DNA of 64,000 nt, from contig OY720098.1 in assembly GCA_963082875.1 (NCBI GenBank), positions 21,142,001 to 21,206,000 on the forward strand, in the 5' to 3' direction. Position numbers and translations under genes: made by a program. The DNA is from Corella eumyota. Its lineage: Eukaryota > Chordata > Ascidiacea > Phlebobranchia > Corellidae. The notes beneath the pieces were generated by a model, which was not told the origin of the DNA, searched no databases, and was given only the letters and a program-made list of their open reading frames with translations. How positions within the stretch are numbered: the stretch's first letter is position 1; each line of letters opens with the position of its first letter. Positions 43,641-53,769 of the stretch are shown one piece after another.

Positions 43641-46600
43641 CTAAATACTTGTGACCATTGGCCCCAGTTTATTACCCAGCCCGTTGTTGGCTTGGGGACC
43701 CATTCTGTTGGATGGAAGGGGACCACATCTGTTCGACCTCTGTAAAAGTTGTTGTAAAGTTTATTTTATAAAATGAATATTTAATATTTTACATAAAATG
43801 CACAATTAGTCTTAACTATAGCCTATATAAAAAGTTTAACTTCTAAACAACCACTAAATATAAATTAAATAAAAGAATTCGACTTAAAATACAGTTTAAA
43901 AATTTAAAAAAACACAGTTTAAAATAGTAAAAAAAAAATTTAAAAAACAATAATTATATTATTTTATTTTTATAAACTGAAAAAAAGTGAAATAAAAGTT
44001 TATCTTTACTTGGGGTCCATTTCTGTTCATTCTGCTTGGACCCATTGGGTTTACATAAGTTTTAATTAATAAATCAGGGTTATGACCCATACACAGGCTG
44101 GGGTTAGGTCCCACCGGTTTAAGGCGAAGTTTTGAACCCGTGCTGAAAGTTTGTCTAAATAATAATTAATTTAATTTATTTTTTTAACAAACATATGTGA
44201 ATAGAATTGAACTTAATTAAGACTTAAAACTAAATTTTTTTTTGTAATTTTTTTTGTATATATTTTTATCCTCGATGTGGGAAAGTCGAATGCGCAACTT
44301 AAACATAGAGTAACAACAGTTACTCCGAAAATTAGACTAATCTTCCACCAAGTTCCTTAAAATATTGGTTTAAATCTCCTAAACAACTTTTTAACTTTTT
44401 GGAAATTAATTTCTTAGTAATTAGAAAATTTTTAAAACACCAAAATTCACCTTTTTTGAGCTTTTGTAACTTTTGTCATGTATTTCTTCATCCTCATTGC
44501 TGTGGAACCCATAGATGTAGAAGCACCCATTGTTGGGCCCATTGTTGAACCCATTGTTGACCCCATTGTTGATCCCATTGTTGAACCTATTTTTGATCCC
44601 ATTGTTGGCCCCATTGTTGAACCCATTGTTCCTATTGTATCCATGAATGATGAAATACTGTTGTCAAGGAAACTGGTGTCAATACTTTTTGTTTGAGGGG
44701 ATTCCCCACCAAATACTTTTGGACTGCAAAAAAATTGTATTTCAACAAAAGATTTTATTTTTTTAATTATATTAAATTTTGATGTGGTAAGATTGACTTA
44801 AACATAGAGTAACATGAGTTACGACTTAAACATGGAGTAACATCAGTTACACTGACCCAGTCTCGAGTTGCCTTTAGCAGTTTGGGATTTTATAGATTAT
44901 AATTGCCCGATAATTATGCTGCTGATTAAGTGCTGGGTCAGCAGAAAATTATACCGATTACAATGCCTTACTTAAAGAGATGGTTCGGTCGTAGAGTTTC
45001 TTTTTTAATTATGTTGGAATTTTTCCAACTAGCACGAAGATACCATTATTTAAAAAATTGGTCAAGTAGTTTTTGAGATATCGGGATTTGAAAGTAAATA
45101 TTGTAAATAGGGAAAGTCCCAACGCTCGCGAGTCACGTGACGCACGACGTCATCGTCGTAAGATCATATGCTGGCAGACATAGGAAAATGACCTTATTTT
45201 GTCCTCTTTGACCCGTTTGTTGTACTTTTTTAAAAATAAATTTTGCAGTAAACAAACTTAACATAAAAAGCAATATTTAGCCATATTATATAAGACATTT
45301 TTTACTTTTAAAGTATTTTTAATTAGGTAGGCCCTATTTGAAAAATTCTAACAAATTAAGGTTAAGTTGTTGATTTTGGAAATTTACCAGCCAAAAACGG
45401 CTAAGATTGGCTGACAAACAATTACAAGAAACAGACAGGTCAATTGAGTGTTACTGAAGCAACGGTTACCTGTTAGAACAGTAAGTTTTGCTTAAAACTT
45501 AATATATCCGACAATTTTGTTGGGTTTCATATAAAAATAGTTCTAATCACTAAACGTCACATGGGTTATAAGACACATAAAGTACATAATACATCAATAA
45601 ACTATAAACTAAATACTCTGGTTAACATCTTTTATAGATTTTTTAATTAATAATTCCAAACAATTTTTAATATAACGCATAATATACCTAAGTATTTGTA
45701 CCCCTGGCAACAAATAATAATGTTTGCTGCCCTCCTTAACTTTAGTTTGTGCTTAACACTTGAAAAAATATAACTAAAATAATTGTTATAGTAAAACCAA
45801 AATAAAAGTATATATCGTCTATATAGGCTATATACGCCAATTTGAACAATTTGACAATATATTAGTTAACAACAATGAAGTGATTTTATTTTAAACAAAA
45901 CTAAGACTGTGTCAACAGTAAACTTTGCTTTAATAAGACTTAGTTGACCTGTCTTTTTCTTGCAAGAATTTGTAAGCGTTTTTGGCTGGTAAATTTTTAA
46001 AATTAACAGCATAGCCATAATTTGTTAATTTTTTTAAATACGGCCTACCTAATTAAAAATACTTTAAAAGTAAAAAATGTCTTATATAATATGGCTAAAT
46101 ATTGCTTTTTATGTTAAGTTTGTTTTCTGCAAAAAAAATTTATAAAAAAGTACAACAAACGGGTCAGAGAGGACAATTTAGGTCATTTTTCTATGTCTGC
46201 CAGCATATGATTTTACGACGATGACGTCGTGCGTCACGTGACTCGCGAGCGTTGGGACTTTCCCTATTTACAATGTTTACCTTCAAATCCCGATATCTCA
46301 AAAACTACTTAACCAATTTTTAAAATAATGGTATCCTCGTGCAAGTTGGAAAAATTTCAACATAATTAAAAAAGAAACTCTACAACCGAACCATCTCTTT
46401 AAGGGTACAACAGCACGAGAGAAGTTGGGATTAAACCCAAGACTCACATAGCAAAGTGTTCTTACTACTACACCATGCTGGAGATAACTAAACTATCAGT
46501 CATTAAAATTTTTATTAAATGTTCTAACTTACGCTAAGTCAACTTTTCTTTTTACTTCAGGTTCTTTTTTCTTTTCCATTTCTCTCATTTTATTTCTCTT

Positions 46601-49600
46601 CTCTTCTGTTTCAACTTGTTGCTTCAGAATTCCTAAAAATTTGTGTCAAAAAAATAAATAATTAAGTATACAGCCATAAGTAACTGTGATGTCATAGTTG
46701 AAACAGAATGAATTGTGACATCATACCTTCAGTAACATTGATGTCATAATTAGAAGCAGTCAAGCACATGTTTATCGTCACTTCGGGCAAGTTGGGAAAC
46801 TTTTTTTTCATTTTTCTCATCACTAAAAAAAACAAAAATTGTAAAATTTACTTAAATTGAATTTTTTTTTGTATATATCTTTATCCTCGATGTGGGGAAG
46901 TCGAATGCGCGACTTAAACTTAGAGTAATAACAGTTACTCCAACCCAGTCTCGAGTTGCCTCTGGCAGTTTGGGATATTATAGATTATAATTGCCCGATA
47001 AGTATTGGCTCAGCAGAAGTTTGTAATATTTATAGCGCCTTACTCAAGGGCGCTACAGCATGAGAGCAGTGGGGATTGAACTCATTTAAAAACTTAAAAT
47101 AAAAAAAATATTTATTTTACATTCTAGTTTTTCAACAATTGAAATTTTCTTTGGTTCCACTTTTTTTGGTTCGACCTTCTTGAATATGACCTTGGCTGAT
47201 GGGGGCTTGGTTGGAGTTGCTTTAGGGCGGGGGGCACTCTCTGCTCGTATATGCCCCAATGTTACTAACCCGAATCTTGCCCCATCTAAACTGTTACCCG
47301 ATAAAACAAGTTGTTCTCTAAAAATATATTTTTAAAGTGTTAGATACAAATTTGATTTTTTGTTACCCTAACCCAGTTGACTTTAGCAGTTTGAGATATT
47401 TTTAACTATGATTGCCCGATAATTAGGCTGCTTCAGCATAAGAGCAGTGGGAACCAAACCCTGAACCTGGTGTATGTTTTTTTACCTTAAAAAAACTAGA
47501 AAAGGTATGTTATAAGTAAAATTTAAACACAGAATTGTTACACATTATAACATTTAGTGGAGGTAATTTGAACTGAGACTCTAAAAAGTTAAAACTTGAG
47601 TTAACTCACTTAATCTCTGAAATCCTGGCACCAGGAAACTGAATTTTCAACTTTGAGACCAAGTTTCCTGCTGGAGCAACTTTCTAATAACAACAAATAT
47701 TAATATTTAACAATATTTTACTCTCTTTCTGTTAACACAATAAAATATTTGTTGTAACAAAAATGTTTTAAAATATTAAAAATATTGACCGGCAGCGTGG
47801 TGTAGTGGTAAGAACACTTGCTACACCACACATGAGATTATGGATTCAATCCCCACTGATCTCATGCTGTAGCGCCCTTAAGTAAGGCGCTATAAACAGC
47901 ATGAACTCCTGCTAAGCCAACACTTAATCAGCAGCATAATTATCGGGCAATTATAATCTATAATATCCCAAACTGTCAAAGTCAACTCGAGACTGGGTCG
48001 GAGTAACTGTTGTTACTCTATGTTTAAGTCGCGCATTCGACTTTCCCACATCGAGAATAAATTTATATACAAAAAAAAATTACCAAATTGCATCAACTTA
48101 TTACGATTAAGTTTTTAATACAATTCATAATACTCTGTTACAAACCTTTGAATAACCCATATCTGATAAAGCTGATTCGGCTGATGTTAAATTATTAACA
48201 TGAGTTCTCAACACTGAGCTATGAGATATAGATGTTAAATATTAACTATTACATTTCTTAAATAAACATTTTGTTAATTAGTAACTTAATCTTTAAAATC
48301 AACTTTTTAAAAACTAAATCATATTCAATAAAATAGTTATAAATAAATAAACAAAATTTTTCAGTAATTCTAGTTCTTTAGGATAAGTCAAAAATTTTTT
48401 TTCCAAAATTTATTTATCCTAAATATGGAAAAGTTGACTTTTATGACTTAAACATAGAGTAACATTAGTTACCCTGACCCAGTCTTGAGTTGACTTTGCC
48501 AGTTTAGAATACTATTAATTATTATTGCCCGATAATTAAGCTGTTGATTAAGTATTGGCTCAGCAGGAGCATACCATTTAAAACACCTTACTCAAGGGTG
48601 CTACAGCATGAGATCAGTGGGGATTGAACCCATGACCTCATGTAGTGGGACCAAGTGCATCAAATTGCTGTAGTTATTACCTTGCAAGATCAGCAGATAT
48701 ATCAAACTCTCTCATGAGAATATTCATCTTTGATTCATTCACAATAATAACAACTTTCTGTAAAGTTAAAAGGTTTTATTTAAAGTGTTTATCAAGTTTA
48801 AATATAATAGTTTTTTAGAGTGACAATTGTTGCATGGTTGAGTTTTAAAGACTTATAAGAGGTCCTGGGTTCAATTCCCACTGCTGCCATGTTGTCATGC
48901 CCTTATGTAAGATGGTATAAATGATAACATCTGCTAATCAGCAGCTTAATTATCAGGTAATTAAAATCTATAATATTCCAAACTGCTGAAGGCAACTCGA
49001 GACTAGCTCAGGATAACAAATACTAGTTTATTATTTTTGTTTTATCCCTAATGCAAGAATACTGATTTTACAGCTAAGACTTAGGTTAACTTTGTAAGAA
49101 TTTTGATGCTTGAGATATTCACAAAAGTTGATGAAATAAATAATATTTAAATTTACCTTCACATATCCCAGTTCTGCAAGTTTTATTCTTGACATACTTA
49201 AAACATTTTTAGAATTCTTCAAAACTGATCTGAAAGATTAAAATCCCAAAAATTTAAATATAAAATACTACAAGCTTTTTTATATCTTTATCTTCGATGT
49301 AAAAAGATCAAAGGCAAGACTTAAACATAGAGTAACATAAGTTACTCTGACCCAGTCTCGAGTTGCCTGTGGCAGTTTGGGATATTATAGATTATAATTG
49401 CCCGATAATTATACTGCTGATTGAGTGCCCGCACCGTTTATAGCACCTTACTCAAGAGCGCTACAGCATGAGATCAGTGGGGATTGAACCCACGACCTCA
49501 TGTGTGGTGTAACAAGTGTTCCTACTACTACACCATGCTGCCGGTTAAATATTATATTATTATTGTTTTTTAATAAAAGTGAAAACCCTTACTCTGCAAT

Positions 49601-50818
49601 AGATTCCTCGATATCGTATTCCTTCAACAGAAGTTTTACTTTACTATGATCAGCTTCCATAAACGTGGTTGACTCAAAACTTGTCTCCGTTGGTTTAGCA
49701 TAACTTGTTGGCCCAGCAGCATGGTAAGTAAAAGTTGGTTGGGGTTGCTTTAAAACAAAGATTTTAATTTTTTGGATTTTAAAATAGGCTTAATATGTTA
49801 ATTTAGTTTCAACTTTATAGGGATTTTTTTTAGGTAAAATATTAAATAAAAATTTACTTTATTGATATAACGAAAAAAGTTAAAAATTATTTCTGTTAGA
49901 ATCCTCTTTTATTTATAAAGTAACAACTAATATTTATAACTATTTATATGTTAAACATTACACAAATTCTAATTTTTATTATTATTTGCATATTTTTTAA
50001 CAAGCTTGGAGTAATACTTTGAACAATTATAATCTATATTATCCTAAACTGGCAAAGTCAACTCGAGACTGGGTCAAGGTAACTGATGTTACTCAATGTT
50101 TAGACCGTAAAGTTGGGCTTCCCACATTGAGGATAAATTATTACAAAAAAAATCTTACATTGTGTGAAAATATAAAAAAAAACACAAAAACATTTAACAA
50201 AATGTAGTGAAAAAGGGTAACCTAAAAAATATACTAAATAGAATGGATTTAATGTATATTAAATAGTTTTTTATTAAAAAAATGGCATAAATTGACCCCT
50301 AATTTTTTTTGTATATATCTTTATCCTCGATGTGGGAAAGTTGAATGCGCGACTTAAACATGGAGTAACATCAGTTATTCCGACCTAGTCTCAAGTTGCC
50401 TGTGGCAGTTTTGGACATTATAGATTATAATTGCCCAATAATTATGCTGCTGATTAAGTGCTGGCTCAGCAGGAGTTCATACCGTTTATAGCGCCTTACT
50501 CTAGGGCACTACAGCATGAGATCAGTGGGGATTGAACCCACGACCTGATGTGTGGTGTAACAAGTGTTCTTACCACTACACCACGCTGCCGATGTTAAAT
50601 ATAGGCTATACACAGTTAATACAAGCAAAAACCATTCAATTATGTATATTTTGTGCGGGATAATAAAACATCACAAGCACCTGCTGAGTATCAAGTCCTG
50701 GATGTGTCCACTGAGTGGTTTTGGTGCGGTGATTGAGGTAGAACCAACGTTTAGAAGAAGGATCGTATTTTGCTTCCCATCCAGGCGGTAAAGGTGCCCG
50801 ATTTTGCATGGGAAACAT
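43641..50818 (-). CDS. WW-domain protein with tandem CUE/UBA-like modules (unrecognised)
   Basis: 495 residues, twelve exons: 50681-50818, 49593-49747, 49157-49229, 48681-48757, 48146-48218, 47610-47683, 47121-47317, 46727-46822, 46533-46632, 44451-44723, 44010-44142, 43641-43739; all junctions keep frame. Residues 8-42 are a WW domain (LPPGWEAKYDPSSKRWFYLN...TTQWTHPG, both Trp present). Then four helical modules of about 45 residues follow; three end LAELGYVK, LSDMGYSK and VTLGHIR, and the fourth (FPNLPEVTINMCLTASNYDI) reads as a CUE domain. After these come a Lys/Glu-rich helix, an (S/P)TMG repeat tract and a C-terminal part with GPNPSL, NPMGP, RNGPQ and KLGP motifs. WW domains bind proline motifs and CUE/UBA folds bind ubiquitin, so an adaptor in ubiquitin signalling is a reasonable inference. 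I do not know a named orthologue. Confidence 0.85.
44245..44330 (-). mobile_element. tRNA-SINE family A, tail-side fragment
   Basis: 'ttttatcctcgatgtgggaa' to 'acaacagttactccga' only. Confidence 0.7.
44775..44975 (-). mobile_element. tRNA-SINE family A, first half of a split copy
   Basis: Body from a decayed tail ('gatgtggtaagattgact') with a duplicated 'cttaaacatagagtaacat' segment, to 'aatgccttacttaa', where the TTAA element interrupts it. The rest resumes at 46399. Confidence 0.85.
44976..46398. mobile_element. 1.4-kb long-inverted-repeat element with TTAA target duplication
   Basis: Ends AGAGATGGTTCGGTCGTAG... and ...CTACAACCGAACCATCTCT are inverted repeats that continue inward about 450-500 bp on each side, with shared blocks 'cgctcgcgagtcacgtgac', 'catatgctggcagacatag' and 'caacaaacgggtca'. 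The roughly 430-bp centre is AT-rich and non-coding. TTAA occurs on both sides (44972-44975, 46399-46402), and the flanks rejoin as one SINE. TTAA targeting is typical of piggyBac-like elements, but these termini are not ones I recognise. Confidence 0.85.
46399..46488 (-). mobile_element. tRNA-SINE family A, second half of the split copy
   Basis: 'ttaagggtacaacagcacga' through 'actactacaccatgctgg' continues the SINE broken at 44975. Confidence 0.85.
46862..47088 (-). mobile_element. tRNA-SINE family A, lacks the outer head
   Basis: 'tttgtatatatctttatcct' to 'cagtggggattgaactc'; located just downstream of the 47121-47317 exon's donor. Confidence 0.85.
47360..47478 (-). mobile_element. tRNA-SINE family A, internal fragment
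   Basis: 'ccctaacccagttgacttta', 'gattgcccgataattaggct', 'agagcagtgggaaccaaac'. Confidence 0.7.
47788..48075 (+). mobile_element. tRNA-SINE family A, near full length
   Basis: Head 'accggcagcgtggtgtagtg', tail 'cgagaataaatttatataca'; antisense in an intron of the WW gene. Confidence 0.9.
48400..48665 (-). mobile_element. tRNA-SINE family A, diverged
   Basis: 'tatttatcctaaatatggaa' to 'gacctcatgtagtgggacca'; ends 16 bp before the exon 48681-48757. Confidence 0.82.
48825..49030 (+). mobile_element. tRNA-SINE family A, diverged
   Basis: B-box 'gggttcaattcccac' and body 'tatcaggtaattaaaatcta' present; tail lost. Confidence 0.75.
49275..49545 (-). mobile_element. tRNA-SINE family A, near full length
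   Basis: 'tatatctttatcttcgatgt' to 'ctactacaccatgctgccgg' with a small central deletion. Confidence 0.88.
50015..50150 (+). mobile_element. tRNA-SINE family A, 3' part
   Basis: 'caattataatctatattatc' to 'cccacattgaggataaatt'. Confidence 0.78.
50303..50592 (-). mobile_element. tRNA-SINE family A, full length
   Basis: 'ttttgtatatatctttatcc' to 'accactacaccacgctgccg'; begins 88 bp downstream of the WW-domain exon donor. Confidence 0.9.
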
Positions 50819-51316
50819 ATTAGCTTAATATTTGTTAAATAAAATCTAAAATTAAAAGATTTTGGTTAACATATTTTAAAATGTAATCAAAATAAGAATT
50901 TAATTTCGCAAACCTAAAATAATTACTATCTAAATAAATTCTGAACTAAAAGAGTATTTTAATGACTTTATTTAAGCCCCATAAAGAATATATTTTGCTA
51001 AATTTTTGTAAATTTAAAATCTGCAGTTAACAATAAAGAATTCACACCAAGAAAATTTTCAATATTTTCACCCAAAATACCCACTTTATGAAAAAAATCT
51101 CAGCTAAACAAGTTTTAAAGAAATTTAATTTAACAACAAAGGTTATAGGATAACGTATGTTGTCCAGCTCTAAACAAAATAACGATTCGTTTACTGTATG
51201 AAAGAATTTAGGAGGGCCGTAGTGTAATTATGTTTTGTCTAGAACCAGACAACATACGTGACCTAGGTTATATAACTGTTAGCATTAGTTTATTGTTTGT
51301 TAAACCTCACACCAAG

Positions 51317-52321
51317 TTATTTAAACATATTTTGATCCCCAATAAGCAACTTAAATAAATAAGAAACAACTTCAACATTCAAACTATTCCCAAGCAGACG
51401 ATATTTCTGTCTTAAAGTTAAATTTTCACTAAATTCAAATATTTTTGGAAACCCCATTAAATTTGCGATCTCCCTCGGAGAGAAATACTGATAAACTTTA
51501 TCCTCAGTTTTTAGGATCGATCCCGTGCCCTCTGCATAATTTCCGTAAGCTTTCGTGAAGCATGTAGAAGATGTGCATTGAGGCGTAACAACATCCATCA
51601 CATTTAAATACCGATCCAAAATCGTCCTCGAAACATCGTAATTATTTTCATTTTCCTCTAAGAAAGAACTTATTGGCAAACAATCGTTTGTTAATATGAC
51701 ATCACTATCCGAATTAGAATCACTATTGTTTATACAATCATCTCTAGAAAGCGAAGGTAGGATTGATAAAATCTGGTCGTTTTTAAACCAACTTTCATCA
51801 AATTTTAATGGTTTTCTTCTAGCTAATAAATAAAATCTCAATCTTGAATTTGGTATTGAAATTTGCTTCGGAGTAACAAGAAAAGATTGCCAGCAATAAT
51901 TTAATTCTTGTAAAGTTTTACACAGAACTTTGTAAGCTTCAGAATTTTCAAAACCTTTCACATTTTCTAGCAAAATGAAACTCGGCGGTGATTTTAACTT
52001 CGGCAGCGTTTTCATTAAATAAATAAAAGATTTCGATCTCGGATCTTCCAAATCTTTCTTAAGCCCAACTCGAGTGAATGGCTGGCAAGGAGGACTCATC
52101 ATTAAAATGTTAAAATTCAAGGAATCTAGAAATTTTACTTTTAAGCCTTCAATACATTTTTCCATGTGCAGTGTTTTCGGAAAATTATGTTTGTAGACTG
52201 CATTTGCAAGAGGGCTTATGTCCACAGCAGCAACCACTTTATAATTTGGCAACCCTGAGGATTGTAATACAAAATGCATCCCACCAATTCCACTGTATAA
52301 CTCCAAAACTCGATATTCCAT
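51317..52321 (-). CDS. TRDMT1: TRDMT1 (DNMT2), tRNA Asp C38 cytosine-5 methyltransferase
   Basis: Uses S-adenosylmethionine to methylate C38 of tRNA-Asp and a few other tRNAs. A single uninterrupted 334-codon frame with every family motif in order: motif I ELYSGIGGMHF (residues 7-17), motif IV SPPCQPFTRVG with the catalytic Cys at residue 79, motif VI LENVKGFE, motif VIII SRLRFYL, the DNMT2-specific target-recognition CFT (STCFTKAYGNYAEGTG), and motifs IX/X (REIANLMGFP, RLLGNSLNVEVV). It is a little shorter than human TRDMT1 (391) because the segment before the CFT motif is shorter and acidic (SNSDSDV). The lack of introns is notable since vertebrate TRDMT1 has many. No disruption; it appears functional. 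Confidence 0.96.
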   Translation of the reverse strand: MEYRVLELYSGIGGMHFVLQSSGLPNYKVVAAVDISPLANAVYKHNFPKTLHMEKCIEGLKVKFLDSLNFNILMMSPPCQPFTRVGLKKDLEDPRSKSFIYLMKTLPKLKSPPSFILLENVKGFENSEAYKVLCKTLQELNYCWQSFLVTPKQISIPNSRLRFYLLARRKPLKFDESWFKNDQILSILPSLSRDDCINNSDSNSDSDVILTNDCLPISSFLEENENNYDVSRTILDRYLNVMDVVTPQCTSSTCFTKAYGNYAEGTGSILKTEDKVYQYFSPREIANLMGFPKIFEFSENLTLRQKYRLLGNSLNVEVVSYLFKLLIGDQNMFK

Positions 52322-52462
52322 ATTTTTTGTTGTCCCACTTTTAAAATTTAGTTACTACTTATATTAACATTTAAAGATAGTTTTAAAAAAATTGTTTGTT
52401 AAATCTTTGATTCACAAAACTAAAGATGAAAAATTTAAACAATTTACTAACAGATTTGTTTA

Positions 52463-52708
52463 TACATATATCTTTATTCTCAATGTGGGAAAGTCGACTT
52501 CACGACCTTAACATAAAGTAACATCATTTACTCTGACAGTCTGACAGGCTGCTGATAAAGTGCTGGCTCAACAGAAGTTTATACCATTTATAGTGCCTTA
52601 CTCAAGGGCGCTACAGCATGAAAGCAGTGGGAATCTCGCCCACGACCTCATGTCAGCATGTAGTCAGGTAGTGTTGCAAGTGTTCTGACTACTACACCAC
52701 GCTACCAG
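52463..52708 (-). mobile_element. tRNA-SINE family A, internally deleted
   Basis: 'tatatctttattctcaatgt' to 'gactactacaccacgctacc'; the central 'gggatattatag' segment is missing. Confidence 0.85.
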
Positions 52709-52831
52709 TTAAACTTAGTCAGTTTGTCAGCCGGCCAAATTAAACTCACGTAATTGTCTAGCTGTTTTTATATATTTTTAGTAAATATTTAAAATTCGTC
52801 ATCAGCAAAAGTGGAAAGTTACCTTAAGAAA

Positions 52832-52864
52832 CACGTGACACGCCTCAAAACAAAGTGTCACGTG
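52832..52864. promoter_or_regulatory. Inverted pair of CACGTG E-boxes
   Basis: CACGTGACAC and GTGTCACGTG face each other across 13 bp, 510 bp upstream of the TRDMT1 start. Sites of this kind bind bHLH-leucine-zipper factors (USF, MITF/TFE). Promoter role is inference. Confidence 0.4.
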
Positions 52865-52949
52865 ACTTAATAGAATAATAACAAAAATTTACGATAACTT
52901 TTTTGTAGACGCGATCTAACAAACTTTGGAAACCAAATTTTTTTTTAAT

Positions 52950-53227
52950 TTTATTTATCCTTATTCTCGATGTGGGAAAGTCGAATCCGCGACCTAAACC
53001 TAGAGTAACAACAGTTACTCCGACCCAGTCTCAAGTTGCTTGTGGAAGTTTGGAATATTATAGATTAGAATTGCCCGATAATTATGCTACTGATCAAGTA
53101 TTGGCTCAGCAGGAGTTCATACCGTTTATAGCGCCTTACTCAAGGGCGCTACAGCATGAGAGTAGTGGGGATTGAACCCACGACCTCATGGTGGTGTACC
53201 AAGTTTTCTTACCACTACACCACACAT
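52950..53227 (-). mobile_element. tRNA-SINE family A, near full length
   Basis: 'ttatccttattctcgatgtg' to 'cttaccactacaccacac'. Confidence 0.88.
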
Positions 53228-53769
53228 TTTTTAATTATTCTCAACTTACCAATGTAAATTTAACATCGATTTAACTGTGTTTTAAGTTAATATGCCATCA
53301 ACATAGATTAAATAAACATTATACTTAATTAAGAGATTAGATTAAGAAACCTTTACACATTAAAAAAAAAACAAATATAATAAATATTTAAAATCTGTTA
53401 AATAAAACAACCTTTTTAAAACCTTTTATTTCAAACAGTTGGGCAATATAAAATATTGCACAAAACACCAACATATCAACTCTAACTTCACCAATTAAGT
53501 AAAATTTATTCAAATTGTTTTAACCGGTTAAATATTAACTGGTATTAAATCTAACCCTTTTTTGCATATGTTACAATTCTAGAGTTTTTTGTTAACAAAA
53601 ACATTATAAATATGTATTTATTTAGGGTATTGTCATCTAAAAACCCCCCTTCTTAGTAAAACATTATTTAAATCATTAGGCACTTGTATTATGTAACAAA
53701 CTTAAGGTATAAATGATTTAAAATAATAAAAAAATATCTCTGTAAAATCAAAAATCTTGGAAACACTTT

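Larger units (their letters stand above)
52322..53769. other. Intergenic region upstream of TRDMT1
   Basis: Two SINEs (52463-52708, 52950-53227) flank a unique island with a paired E-box inverted repeat; then AT-rich sequence and the GOSR2 3'UTR side. Confidence 0.6.

Noticed and set aside
44478-44696. Plus-strand frame with repeated EPIVDPIV-like peptide
   Set aside because: It is the antisense shadow of the TMGS repeat exon of the WW gene, whose minus-strand frame joins neighbouring exons correctly.
44976-46398. Viral or Polinton-like origin for the long-inverted-repeat element
   Set aside because: It is too short, has no coding sequence at all, and TTAA duplication fits a small DNA transposon better.
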